From NCBI GenBank assembly GCA_029861675.1, contig JAOTYV010000006.1:1-36719 (forward strand): a stretch of 36,719 bases of DNA, given 5' to 3'. The notes under the pieces are model-generated. The model saw only the letters and a list, made by a program, of their open reading frames with translations. It made no database searches and was not told the origin of the DNA. This document shows, in pieces, positions 24,577 through 32,288 of this stretch (the first letter of the stretch is position 1; the number at the start of each line of letters is the position of its first letter). A program made the position numbers and the translations under genes. This stretch comes from Alphaproteobacteria bacterium (GTDB lineage: Bacteria > Pseudomonadota > Alphaproteobacteria > UBA8366).

Positions 24577-25455
24577 ATGACCCTCCAATCCGAAATGGAT
24601 CCTGCCGAGATCGACGTGGCGCCGTCGGATAGCGTGATCGGCGCTGAAATTCGTGGCGTCGATCTGTCTCACCCAATCGGCGACGCCGTTTTCGCCAGGA
24701 TTCACGACGCGTTCCTCGCCCATTCGGTTATTTACCTGCGCGGGCAGCAACTCTCCCCGGAAAATCTGATCGATTTTAGCAGCCGTTTTGGCACGCTCGA
24801 TATCCACCACCTCGTCGAGCACACCTTGCCCGGTCATCCGGAGGTTCGCGTGTTGTCGAATGTGAAGAAAGACGGCAAACCATTCGGCGTCGCAAAGTCG
24901 GGACGGCATTGGCATTCGGACCTGTCCTATAAGGAAGCGCCTGCGTCGGCGACCGTGCTTTACGGCGTCGAAACGCCACCGGCGGGCGCGGACACGTTAT
25001 TTGCCGATATGTATGCCGCTTATGCGGCGCTGCCCGACCCGTTGCGGCGGCAAATTGCCGGCCGGCGGGCGATGCACGACCGGAATTTCCGCTATTCGCA
25101 GATGTATCCCGACCGGCCACCCTTGAGCCCGGAACAGCTTGCCGCGGTACCGCCGACGCCGCACCCGGCGGTCCGGACCCATCCCGAAACCGGGCGGCCG
25201 TCGCTTTTTCTGGCTCGGGACGTCGTTTCCGGCCTCGAGGGCATGGACGATGAGGCGGCGCGGCGGCTGGTGGCGGCGATCGAGGAATTCGCGACCGAGG
25301 CGCGGTTCGTTTACGCCCATAAATGGCAGCAAGGCGACGTCGTGATCTGGGACAACCGGTGCACCTTGCACCGCGCGACGCCGTTTCCCGATACCGAGCG
25401 GCGCGTCATGTACCGCACGCAAATAAAAGGGGACCGGCCGGTTTTTCGGGCATAA
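24577..25455 (+). CDS. TauD/TfdA-family Fe(II)/2-oxoglutarate dioxygenase 2
   Basis: Second TauD-type dioxygenase, 292 aa from ATG 24577. Landmarks are IGAEIRGVDLSHPIG, YLRGQQLSPENLIDFSSRFG, the iron-binding His-x-Asp in RHWHSDLSY, WDNRCTLHRAT with the distal His, and RRVMYRTQIKGD with the 2-oxoglutarate-binding arginine. The frame begins at 24532, overlapping the previous gene, so starts at 24532, 24577 and 24595 are all possible. It is similar to the dioxygenase at 7819-8730 in its core motifs (VRTHP-TGR, GMxDExA) but clearly not a recent copy. Genes before and after are closely spaced, suggesting an operon with the GlcG-like and Gfo/Idh/MocA genes. Confidence 0.9.
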   Translation: MTLQSEMDPAEIDVAPSDSVIGAEIRGVDLSHPIGDAVFARIHDAFLAHSVIYLRGQQLSPENLIDFSSRFGTLDIHHLVEHTLPGHPEVRVLSNVKKDGKPFGVAKSGRHWHSDLSYKEAPASATVLYGVETPPAGADTLFADMYAAYAALPDPLRRQIAGRRAMHDRNFRYSQMYPDRPPLSPEQLAAVPPTPHPAVRTHPETGRPSLFLARDVVSGLEGMDDEAARRLVAAIEEFATEARFVYAHKWQQGDVVIWDNRCTLHRATPFPDTERRVMYRTQIKGDRPVFRA

Positions 25456-25489
25456 GCCCTGAGTTAAAAATAAAATCAGGAGGTAAGGC

Positions 25490-26467
25490 ATGTTGAGAAC
25501 CGCGATATACGGTATGGGACGCTGGGGTCAAACCCTGGTCAATGCGGTCCAAGACGACAGCAAGAAAATTCATTTCACCGCAGGCGTCGCGCGCGATCCG
25601 TCGAAATACGGCGATTTCGCCAAGGAGAAGGGGTTTCCCGTCTACGCCGACTATGCACAGGTCCTGGCGGACCCGGAAATCGATGCCGTCGCTTTGGCGA
25701 CGCCCCATTCGATGCACGCGGAAAATGTTCAGCAGGCCGCGGCCGCCGGCAAGCACGTATTTTGCGAAAAACCGTTCACTTTGACCGAAGAAAGCGCGCG
25801 CGCATCGGTCGCCGCCTGCGAGAAGGCGGGCGTCATCTTGGCCGTGGCCTTCAACCGGCGCTACCAACCCGCCTTTATCGAGTTGAAAAAACTGATCGAC
25901 GATGGCCGTATCGGCAAGGTCGTACATATCGAGGGACAGCATTCGGGTCCCGCGGGGTACCGCGACCAGCCCGGCGGGTGGCGCGCTTCCAAGGCGGAGA
26001 ACCCGGCCGGCGGCATGTGCGCGCGCGGCCTGCACGTCCTTGATTTAATGGTCCAATGCGCGGCGCCCGTGGCCAGCGTTTGCGCGATCAGCGATCACCG
26101 CGTGCTGGACACCGAACGCGACGACACCACGGCGATGCTGTTGTCCTTTCGCGACGGCGCCAGCGGCTATCTGTCCACCGTCATGGTGACCGGCAATTTC
26201 TGGCGGCTGCACGTCATCGGATCGAAAGGCTGGGTGGAGATGCGCGGCGAACGCCGCCTCGCGGTTGCCGGGCTCGAGGGCGAGCCTGAAATTATCGATT
26301 TCGATTACGTGGACATCGAGCGGGCGGAGCTCGAAGGGTTTGCCGACGCGGTCGCCGGCAAGACGGCCTATCCGGTGCGCTACGATGACGCGATCCATAG
26401 CATTGCCGTGCTCGAATCGATCGAACGTTCGGCGGAGAGCGGTGCGCGTGTCGAGATTCCCGGATGA
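25490..26467 (+). CDS. Gfo/Idh/MocA-family oxidoreductase
   Basis: A 325-aa NAD(P)-dependent dehydrogenase of the Gfo/Idh/MocA family, usually acting on sugars, inositols or related polyols. The N-terminal Rossmann motif is GMGRWG (residues 8-13), and the catalytic-lysine signature CEKPFT lies at 92-97 (Glu93-Lys94-Pro95). The C-terminal alpha/beta domain starts near residue 125 with GKVVHIEGQHSG, and GGMCARGLHVLDLM holds the second conserved His region. A near-perfect AGGAGGT ribosome site precedes the ATG. It lies 34 bases after the dioxygenase gene, so probably the same transcript. Confidence 0.92.
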   Translation: MLRTAIYGMGRWGQTLVNAVQDDSKKIHFTAGVARDPSKYGDFAKEKGFPVYADYAQVLADPEIDAVALATPHSMHAENVQQAAAAGKHVFCEKPFTLTEESARASVAACEKAGVILAVAFNRRYQPAFIELKKLIDDGRIGKVVHIEGQHSGPAGYRDQPGGWRASKAENPAGGMCARGLHVLDLMVQCAAPVASVCAISDHRVLDTERDDTTAMLLSFRDGASGYLSTVMVTGNFWRLHVIGSKGWVEMRGERRLAVAGLEGEPEIIDFDYVDIERAELEGFADAVAGKTAYPVRYDDAIHSIAVLESIERSAESGARVEIPG

Positions 26468-26507
26468 CCTGGGAAAGCCGAAAATTCGACCCGCCGCGCC
26501 TTGCCCG

Positions 26508-26537
26508 TTGACGGCGGTTACGGCATCATTCTAGATA
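26508..26537 (+). promoter_or_regulatory. Weak candidate promoter for the amidohydrolase gene
   Basis: TTGACG (26508-26513) is separated by 18 bases from TAGATA (26532-26537) in the 167-base gap before the amidohydrolase gene. The -10 match is poor, so this is only a suggestion that the gene has its own promoter. Confidence 0.25.
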
Positions 26538-26634
26538 GATTGAAACAAAGGTGCGGCGTGCGCACCGGCGATAGAGACAAGGTAGCAGCACACCGGCATA
26601 TCGTCGGACGCGCACAAGCAGGGAGGATCGACGC

Positions 26635-27963
26635 ATGGCGTCCAGTAAAAACACCACGGTAATCAAAGGCGGCAAACTGATCGACGGCAATGGCGGCCCG
26701 GTGGTGGACAATCCCGTCATCGTCGTGGAGGACGGCCGGATCAAGCAAGTCGGCACCGCCAAAAGCATCGACGCGCCAAAAGGCGCCGAGGTGATCGACG
26801 TGGCGGGCCAGACCCTGATGCCCGGAATGATGGACCTGCACATCCATCTCAACATGTTCAACAACCTGACCTTCAAAAATTATCGCGTCGCGCAGTGGGA
26901 GGTCACGCCGGAATTGCAGCAGATGTACATGCTGTTCCATTCCCAGCTCTGTTTCGAAATGGGCTTCACGACGTTGCGCGATTTAGGCCTGATTTCCTCG
27001 CGCGGGCTGATGACCGACGAATGCTGCGCGGTGCGCGACGCCGTGGACGCCGGCATCTTCGCGGGACCGCGCCTCATTATCGGCGCCTTCACCACCGGCA
27101 CCGGCACCCATCTCGACCTGATCAATCCGCGGGCCGCTCTGCGCCCCGGCTTCAACACCGCCGATGGCCCGGACGAGTTACGCAAGCTGGCGCGGACAAA
27201 TCTGCTCAAGGGCTGCGACGTGATCAAGACATGTGCGTCGGGCGGTGGCGGCACCGACCGGGAAGAGCCGGATGTGCGCAACCACACGCAGGAAGAGCTC
27301 GACGCCATCGCCGACGAGGCGCATGCGCAGCACAAGCGCTGCGCCATTCATTGCTTCACGCCGGATGCCCAGCGCATGGCGCTGAAGGCCGGCGCCGACA
27401 CGATCGAGCACATGGTGTTCCACGATGACGATTCGATCGAAAAAATCGCCGAGGCGGGCACGCCGGTAACACCCACGCTGCTGCACCGAACCGACCACGC
27501 CATCGAGGTGCGCCGCGAGATCGGTACGCCGGAATTCACACTGACCAAAATGAAGCGCATTCAGCCGAACTGCTATGAAACGTTTCAAAAGATGTACAAA
27601 GCGGGCGTCAAGATCGCGATGGGCACCGATATGGGCTTCGAGCCGGATATGGGCAGCAATGGCGACGAGCTTGCCGTCTATGTCGATCTCGGCATGAAGC
27701 CGATGGACGCCATCGTGGCCACGACGCGCAATGCCGCCGAGGCGCTGGGCATGCTGGAGGATCTCGGTACGCTCGAAGCCGGCAAGATCGCCGATATCGT
27801 CGTCGTCGACGGCGACCCCTCGACCGATATCAAAGTCCTCGGGAAGCGCGAAAACATCCAGATGGTCATGAAGGACGGCACTGTTTTTGTCGACCGTCGC
27901 CCCGGCAAGGATGTCCGTGTCATCCAGGCGGAGCATAAGTCCTGGAGGATCGTCGACGCCTGA
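26635..27963 (+). CDS. Metal-dependent amidohydrolase (imidazolonepropionase-like)
   Basis: A 442-aa member of the amidohydrolase superfamily, hydrolysing a C-N (or similar) bond with a two-metal centre. Metal ligands and bridge are all recognisable: His69 and His71 in DLHIHLN, Lys198 in VIKTCASGG (likely carboxylated), His239 in AIHCF, His259 in IEHMVF, and Asp332 in GTDMGFE. The C-terminal strand block (GKIADIVVVDGDP) completes the small beta domain. This pattern fits the imidazolonepropionase / Xaa-Pro dipeptidase-like branch. A GGGAGGA ribosome site precedes the ATG. Substrate unknown. There is no signal peptide, so it should be cytoplasmic. Confidence 0.9.
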   Translation: MASSKNTTVIKGGKLIDGNGGPVVDNPVIVVEDGRIKQVGTAKSIDAPKGAEVIDVAGQTLMPGMMDLHIHLNMFNNLTFKNYRVAQWEVTPELQQMYMLFHSQLCFEMGFTTLRDLGLISSRGLMTDECCAVRDAVDAGIFAGPRLIIGAFTTGTGTHLDLINPRAALRPGFNTADGPDELRKLARTNLLKGCDVIKTCASGGGGTDREEPDVRNHTQEELDAIADEAHAQHKRCAIHCFTPDAQRMALKAGADTIEHMVFHDDDSIEKIAEAGTPVTPTLLHRTDHAIEVRREIGTPEFTLTKMKRIQPNCYETFQKMYKAGVKIAMGTDMGFEPDMGSNGDELAVYVDLGMKPMDAIVATTRNAAEALGMLEDLGTLEAGKIADIVVVDGDPSTDIKVLGKRENIQMVMKDGTVFVDRRPGKDVRVIQAEHKSWRIVDA

Positions 27964-28127
27964 TCGGCGCCGCATGGAGGCCGGCGACCGTGTCACGTTG
28001 CCGCGCCCGCACATCGCTATAGTGTGAATGCGCCGGATCGAAACCGTTTGTGGATCGACCCGGCACATGAATGACGCCGGGTGCTAGTGGACCGTCAGGC
28101 CGCGCCTTGCTGAACCGGGTGCGTTGA

Positions 28128-28358
28128 CGCGCTACCGTTTGCGCGCCGGACTCGCATCCGCTCGCGCATCCTCAGAAAATGTCGCATCAAATTCAACGCG
28201 GTCTCGGCGTTTACCGTTGACTGCCCACCGAAACCCAAGACGTCGCCTTTATCCTCAACGGCGCGCCGGATGCAATGGCGGCGGCCTCGGACGACAATGC
28301 CCCTTTCATCGAGCTGCCGGTGGTCGCGCTGCACTCGTCCGGCATCGCCGGAGATTAA
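28128..28358 (+). pseudogene. Possible gene remnant interrupted by TGA
   Basis: One frame runs from 28128 to the TAA at 28356-28358 with a single in-frame TGA at 28218-28220. From ATG 28179 it reads MSHQIQRGLGVYR, then the TGA, then LPTETQDVAFILNGAPD and on to FIELPVVALHSSGIAGD. The second part has the residue mix of a real protein. Replacing the TGA by a tryptophan codon would give a 59-aa product. I do not recognise the family; it could also be chance. Confidence 0.25.
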
Positions 28359-28477
28359 TTGTGCAACGCAGCATCGCCTTAACGTGACCTTAAATTCATT
28401 TGCCGTTCATTACGCCTTCAACCATATGACACGCGCTATCCAGATGTGACGACCGCCGGCAGATATGAGTTGGGCCC

Positions 28478-28606
28478 ATGACGATAACAACGGGACGTGA
28501 AATCAACACCACGTCTTACGATTGCTGCGTGAAAGCGCTCGCACTCGCGAGGGGCCTTCCCGCTCCCCATCGATCCGGCCACGGGGGATTAGAGAAACTC
28601 TTTTAA
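28478..28606 (+). CDS. Possible 42-aa small protein
   Basis: ATG 28478 to TAA 28604-28606 encodes a 42-residue peptide beginning MTITTGREINTTSYDCC and ending GGLEKLF. The ribosome site is poor (GAGTTGGG upstream). Its stop lies inside the AT-rich inverted repeat at 28598-28615. It has no recognisable family. It might be a leader peptide for the downstream operon, or nothing. Confidence 0.15.
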   Translation: MTITTGREINTTSYDCCVKALALARGLPAPHRSGHGGLEKLF

Positions 28607-28615
28607 AATAAAGAG
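28598..28615. repeat. AT-rich inverted repeat upstream of the fad operon
   Basis: CTCTTT-TAAAAT-AAAGAG is a perfect 6+6+6 inverted repeat about 190 bases before the thiolase gene. The centre resembles a -10 box (five of six), and TAGAAT at 28621-28626 is a second one. An operator over a promoter is the natural reading. No clear -35 box was found. Confidence 0.35.
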
Positions 28616-28802
28616 GCTGATAGAATTTCGCGACGCCTTTCCGGAGGCGGCTGTCACCGGGATGTCAAAGCAAAGACTTCATCGCCGAAAAGAGCATCGC
28701 CGTGCACGCCGTGAAGATGCCCTTGGAAGAGCGAGACGACACCGGCTTTGGGCCAGGCAGCACCCGTGGCCCCGAACGCATTGATGGAATGGAAGAATGA
28801 GC

Positions 28803-29939
28803 ATGAAACCTGTTGTAATTGCTGACTATGTACGGTCTCCCTTTACTTTCGCCAGCAAGGGCGAACTGAAGGGGGTGCGGCCGGATGATCTCGGGTCGCA
28901 AACGGTCCGCGGTTTGCTCGATCGGTGCGATATTGATCCGCAAGACATCGAAGACCTGATCCTGGGCTGCGCCTTCCCCGAGGCCGAGCAGGGGCTCAAC
29001 GTCGCGCGGATGATCGGTTTGATGGCCGATCTGCCGTTGAGCGTGGGGGGAACGACCGTCAACCGGTTCTGCGGCTCCTCCATGCAGGCAATCCACATGG
29101 CGGCCGGCGCGATTCAAATGAACGCCGGTGAGGCCTTTATTTGCGCGGGGATCGAATCCATGTCCCGGGTGCCGATGCTGGGATACAACCCGTTGCCCAA
29201 CCCGGATCTCTACGAGCATAAGCCCCAAGCCTACATTGCCATGGGCCAAACGGCGGAAAATCTCGCGACCAACTACCAGATCGCCCGCGCCGAGCAGGAC
29301 GACTTCTCGGTCGCCAGTCACAAGAAAGCCGCCGCTGCGCAGGCTGCCGGCCGGCTTGCCGACGAGATCATTCCCATCAAGACGCCCGACGGCGTTGTGG
29401 CGGCCGATGGCTGTATCCGGGCCGATAGCTCGGCCGAGACACTGGGAACACTGCGGCCGGCGTTCGACGAAAACGGTTCCGTCACCGCTGGAAGCTCGTC
29501 GCCGCTGACCGATGGAGCGTCGGCGACGCTGATTTGTACGGAAGACTACGCCGGGAAGAACGGCCTATCGCCATTGGCGCGCATCAAATCGATATCGATT
29601 GCAGGGTGCCGGCCGGAAATCATGGGGATCGGTCCGGTAGGCGCTACCAAAAAAGCCGCCAAGCGTGCCGGCATCGACATAAACGACATCGATGTCATCG
29701 AACTCAACGAGGCTTTCGCAGCCCAGGCATTGGCGTGTATTCGGGACCTCGATCTCGACATGGGTAAGATCAACCTGGATGGCGGGGCCATTGCGCTTGG
29801 CCACCCTCTGGGGGCAACCGGCGCCCGGATCACCGGCAAGGTTGCGTCGATCTTGAAGCGCGAGGGCGCGAAAACTGCGCTGGCCACCCAATGCATTGGT
29901 GGTGGCCAGGGCATCGCCACGATTCTGGAAGCGGTCTAA
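28803..29939 (+). CDS. fadA: Acetyl-CoA acyltransferase (thiolase), beta-oxidation
   Basis: Thiolase, 378 aa, cleaving 3-ketoacyl-CoA with CoA in the last step of fatty-acid beta-oxidation. All three catalytic residues are visible: nucleophile Cys90 in NRFCGSSMQ, His334 in ALGHPLGATG, and Cys364 in ATQCIGGGQG; the NEAFAAQ motif is also present. I chose ATG 28803 because GGAAGA lies six bases upstream; ATG 28797 (two residues longer) is possible. Its stop overlaps the start of the next gene by one base (TAATG), indicating translational coupling with the fused hydratase/dehydrogenase gene. Confidence 0.95.
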   Translation: MKPVVIADYVRSPFTFASKGELKGVRPDDLGSQTVRGLLDRCDIDPQDIEDLILGCAFPEAEQGLNVARMIGLMADLPLSVGGTTVNRFCGSSMQAIHMAAGAIQMNAGEAFICAGIESMSRVPMLGYNPLPNPDLYEHKPQAYIAMGQTAENLATNYQIARAEQDDFSVASHKKAAAAQAAGRLADEIIPIKTPDGVVAADGCIRADSSAETLGTLRPAFDENGSVTAGSSSPLTDGASATLICTEDYAGKNGLSPLARIKSISIAGCRPEIMGIGPVGATKKAAKRAGIDINDIDVIELNEAFAAQALACIRDLDLDMGKINLDGGAIALGHPLGATGARITGKVASILKREGAKTALATQCIGGGQGIATILEAV

Positions 29940-32266
29940 TGCGTGAAATTCAGAAGGTCGCGGTAATCGGCGCGGGAGTCATGGGGGCCGGCATCGCCGC
30001 TCACATCGCCAACGCCGGCGTCGAGGTTGTCCTGTTGGACATTGTTCCGAAGGACGCGGAGGATCGCCGTGTCATCGCGAAAGGCGCCGTTCAAAAACTC
30101 TTGAAGACCGACCCGGCTCCCCTGATGCATCCCCGCAACGCCAAGCGCATTCAGCCCGGTAATATCGAGGATGACATTGCGTTGTTGGGCGACTGCGATT
30201 GGATCGTCGAGGCGGTCATCGAGAACCTCGAAATCAAGCAGGATCTCTATCGGAAGGTCGACGCGGCACGGAAACCCGGCTCGATCATCAGTTCGAACAC
30301 GTCGACCATTCCCTTGTCAGCGTTGGTCGAGGGATTGCCAACCGGATTCCAAAGCGACTTTCTGATCACGCACTTCTTCAATCCGCCGCGCTACATGCGG
30401 CTGGTTGAGATTATTGAAGGCGCGGACACCCGCCCGGAGGCAGGAAGGGTCGCGCGTGATTTTTGCGACAAGCGCCTCGGTAAGAGCGTCGTCACGTCCA
30501 ACGATACGCCGGGTTTCATCGCCAATCGCATCGGTACGTTCTGGCTCCAGGCAAGCGTCGTCGAGGCAATGGACGCCGGATTATCCGTCGAAGAAGCGGA
30601 CTCGGTCATCGGGCGTCCCATGGGGATCCCGAAAACCGGTGTGTTCGGCCTGCTCGACCTGGTTGGCCTCGACTTGATGCCGCATGTGCTGGACAGCCTT
30701 CGGACCGCGCTTCCGTCATCCGATCCGTTCCAAGATGTTTATCGCAAGCCCGAGCTGATCGAAAAGATGATTGCCGACGGCTACACCGGGCGGAAAGGAA
30801 AAGGCGGCTTCTATCGCCTGAACACGAGCGGCGGCGGCCGGGTCAAGGAGGCCATCAATCTGCAGACCGGCGCGTATGCGAAAGCCGTTCGGCCCGGTCT
30901 CGCCAGCGTTGCGGCGTCGAAGAAAGGCAGTATCAAGGCCCTTGTTTCCCATTCTGATAAAGGCGGCGTCTATGCCTGGAAGGTCATGTCCAAGACGCTT
31001 GCGTACGCGGCGTCGCTGGTGCCGGAAATCGCCGACGATATCGTGGCCGTCGATGAGGCCATGCGGCTGGGCTACAATTGGAAATTCGGACCCTTTGAAA
31101 TGATCGACAAGCTGGGGGCCGCCTGGTTCGCGGACCACTTGGCGGCGGACGGTATGGCCGTTCCGGATTTCTTGAGGCAGGTCGGCAGCGGGTCCTTTTA
31201 TCGCGTTCAAAACGGCGCACTTCAATATCAGACCGTTGATGGCACCTACTCGAATGTGCTCCGTCCGGACGGAGTGCTCCTCCTGGAAGACATCAGGTTA
31301 CGGTCGAAGCCGATCGCCAAAAACATGTCCGCGAGCCTTTGGGACGTCGGCGACGGCGTCGTTGTGCTGGAGTTCCAGTCCAAGCTTAACTCGATCAATC
31401 CGATGATCCTGAGCATGATCCGGAAAGCCATCGATATCGGCGAAAAGGACTACAAGGCGCTCGTTATTTACAACGAAGGCAGCAATTTTTCCGTTGGCGC
31501 CAACATCGGCTTTCTGGTCGTACCCTCGATGCTGAAACTGTCCGGTGTCGTGGGCTGGATGGTCGGGCAGGGCCAAAAGGCCTATCAGGCGCTTAAGTTC
31601 GCGCCGTTCCCCGTGGTCGCGGCGCCGTCCGGCATGGCCTTGGGCGGTGGATGTGAGGTGCTGCTGCACAGCGATGCGGTGCAGGCGCATGCGGAAACCT
31701 ATGCCGGATTGGTCGAGGTCGGTGTCGGCGTCATCCCGGGTTGGGGCGGTTGCAAGGAACTGCTGCTCCGTTGGGCAGGCGATACCAAGACCCCCAGGGG
31801 ACCTATGCCGCCGGTGATCAAGGCGTTTGAGACCATCAGCATGGCCAAGGTCGCGAAGTCGGCGGCGGAGGCGAGAAGCCTGCGCTTCCTGAGCGCCGAT
31901 GATGGGATCACGATGAACCGGGATCGGCTTTTGGCCGATGCCAAGGCGCGGGCGCTCGCACTGGTCGATGGCTATGCGCCACCCGAACCCAAGGAAATCC
32001 AACTGCCGGGATTGTCCGCCAAAGTGGCGATGCAGATGGCGGTTGGCGATTTTCGCAAGCAAGGGCTGGCAACGCAGCACGATGCCGTGGTCTCCGGCGA
32101 ACTCTCGACCGTATTGAGCGGCGGCGATACCGATCTCACGGAAACCGTCATCGAAAGCAAATTGTTGGAGTTGGAGCGCACGACGTTTAAGCGCCTTGCC
32201 ATGAAGGCGGGCACGCTCGCGCGCATTCGGCACATGTTGAGTACCGGCAAGCCGCTCCGCAACTAA
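29939..32266 (+). CDS. Fused 3-hydroxyacyl-CoA dehydrogenase / enoyl-CoA hydratase
   Basis: Bifunctional beta-oxidation protein, 775 aa. The N-terminal 3-hydroxyacyl-CoA dehydrogenase has GAGVMGAG (residues 11-18), the catalytic His145 in THFFNPPRYM with LVEIIEG following, and NDTPGFIANRIG for the helical C-domain. A second dehydrogenase-type helical segment follows (MRLGYNWKFGPFEM). The C-terminal enoyl-CoA hydratase part (from about residue 475) has the oxyanion segment SVGANIG, and both catalytic glutamates in GGGCEVLL and GLVEVGVGVIPGWGG. The order is the reverse of E. coli FadB/FadJ, where hydratase comes first. Such dehydrogenase-first fusions are known in alphaproteobacteria. Start codon overlaps the thiolase stop. 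Confidence 0.95.
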   Translation: MREIQKVAVIGAGVMGAGIAAHIANAGVEVVLLDIVPKDAEDRRVIAKGAVQKLLKTDPAPLMHPRNAKRIQPGNIEDDIALLGDCDWIVEAVIENLEIKQDLYRKVDAARKPGSIISSNTSTIPLSALVEGLPTGFQSDFLITHFFNPPRYMRLVEIIEGADTRPEAGRVARDFCDKRLGKSVVTSNDTPGFIANRIGTFWLQASVVEAMDAGLSVEEADSVIGRPMGIPKTGVFGLLDLVGLDLMPHVLDSLRTALPSSDPFQDVYRKPELIEKMIADGYTGRKGKGGFYRLNTSGGGRVKEAINLQTGAYAKAVRPGLASVAASKKGSIKALVSHSDKGGVYAWKVMSKTLAYAASLVPEIADDIVAVDEAMRLGYNWKFGPFEMIDKLGAAWFADHLAADGMAVPDFLRQVGSGSFYRVQNGALQYQTVDGTYSNVLRPDGVLLLEDIRLRSKPIAKNMSASLWDVGDGVVVLEFQSKLNSINPMILSMIRKAIDIGEKDYKALVIYNEGSNFSVGANIGFLVVPSMLKLSGVVGWMVGQGQKAYQALKFAPFPVVAAPSGMALGGGCEVLLHSDAVQAHAETYAGLVEVGVGVIPGWGGCKELLLRWAGDTKTPRGPMPPVIKAFETISMAKVAKSAAEARSLRFLSADDGITMNRDRLLADAKARALALVDGYAPPEPKEIQLPGLSAKVAMQMAVGDFRKQGLATQHDAVVSGELSTVLSGGDTDLTETVIESKLLELERTTFKRLAMKAGTLARIRHMLSTGKPLRN

Positions 32267-32288
32267 GCCATAGGATTGGGAAGACGAC

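Larger units (their letters stand above)
27964..28802. other. 839-base stretch without a convincing gene, upstream of the fad operon
   Basis: No ORF here has a family signature. I see a frame of coding character broken by a TGA (28128-28358), a 42-codon small ORF (28478-28606), and an AT-rich inverted repeat (28598-28615). In 28624-28800 there is a stop-free frame without a good start that ends in a TGA overlapping the ATG at 28797. A CGCCT-N6-AGGCG stem lies near 28634-28650. The region probably contains gene remnants plus the promoter and leader of the beta-oxidation operon. Confidence 0.5.

Noticed and set aside
28218..28220. In-frame TGA as a possible selenocysteine codon
   Set aside because: No selenoprotein family is recognisable and no SECIS-like hairpin is evident just downstream; a nonsense mutation or chance is simpler.
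28665..29321. Minus-strand frame of 218 codons at the start of the fad operon
   Set aside because: Antisense to the thiolase gene, with no ribosome site and no domain.
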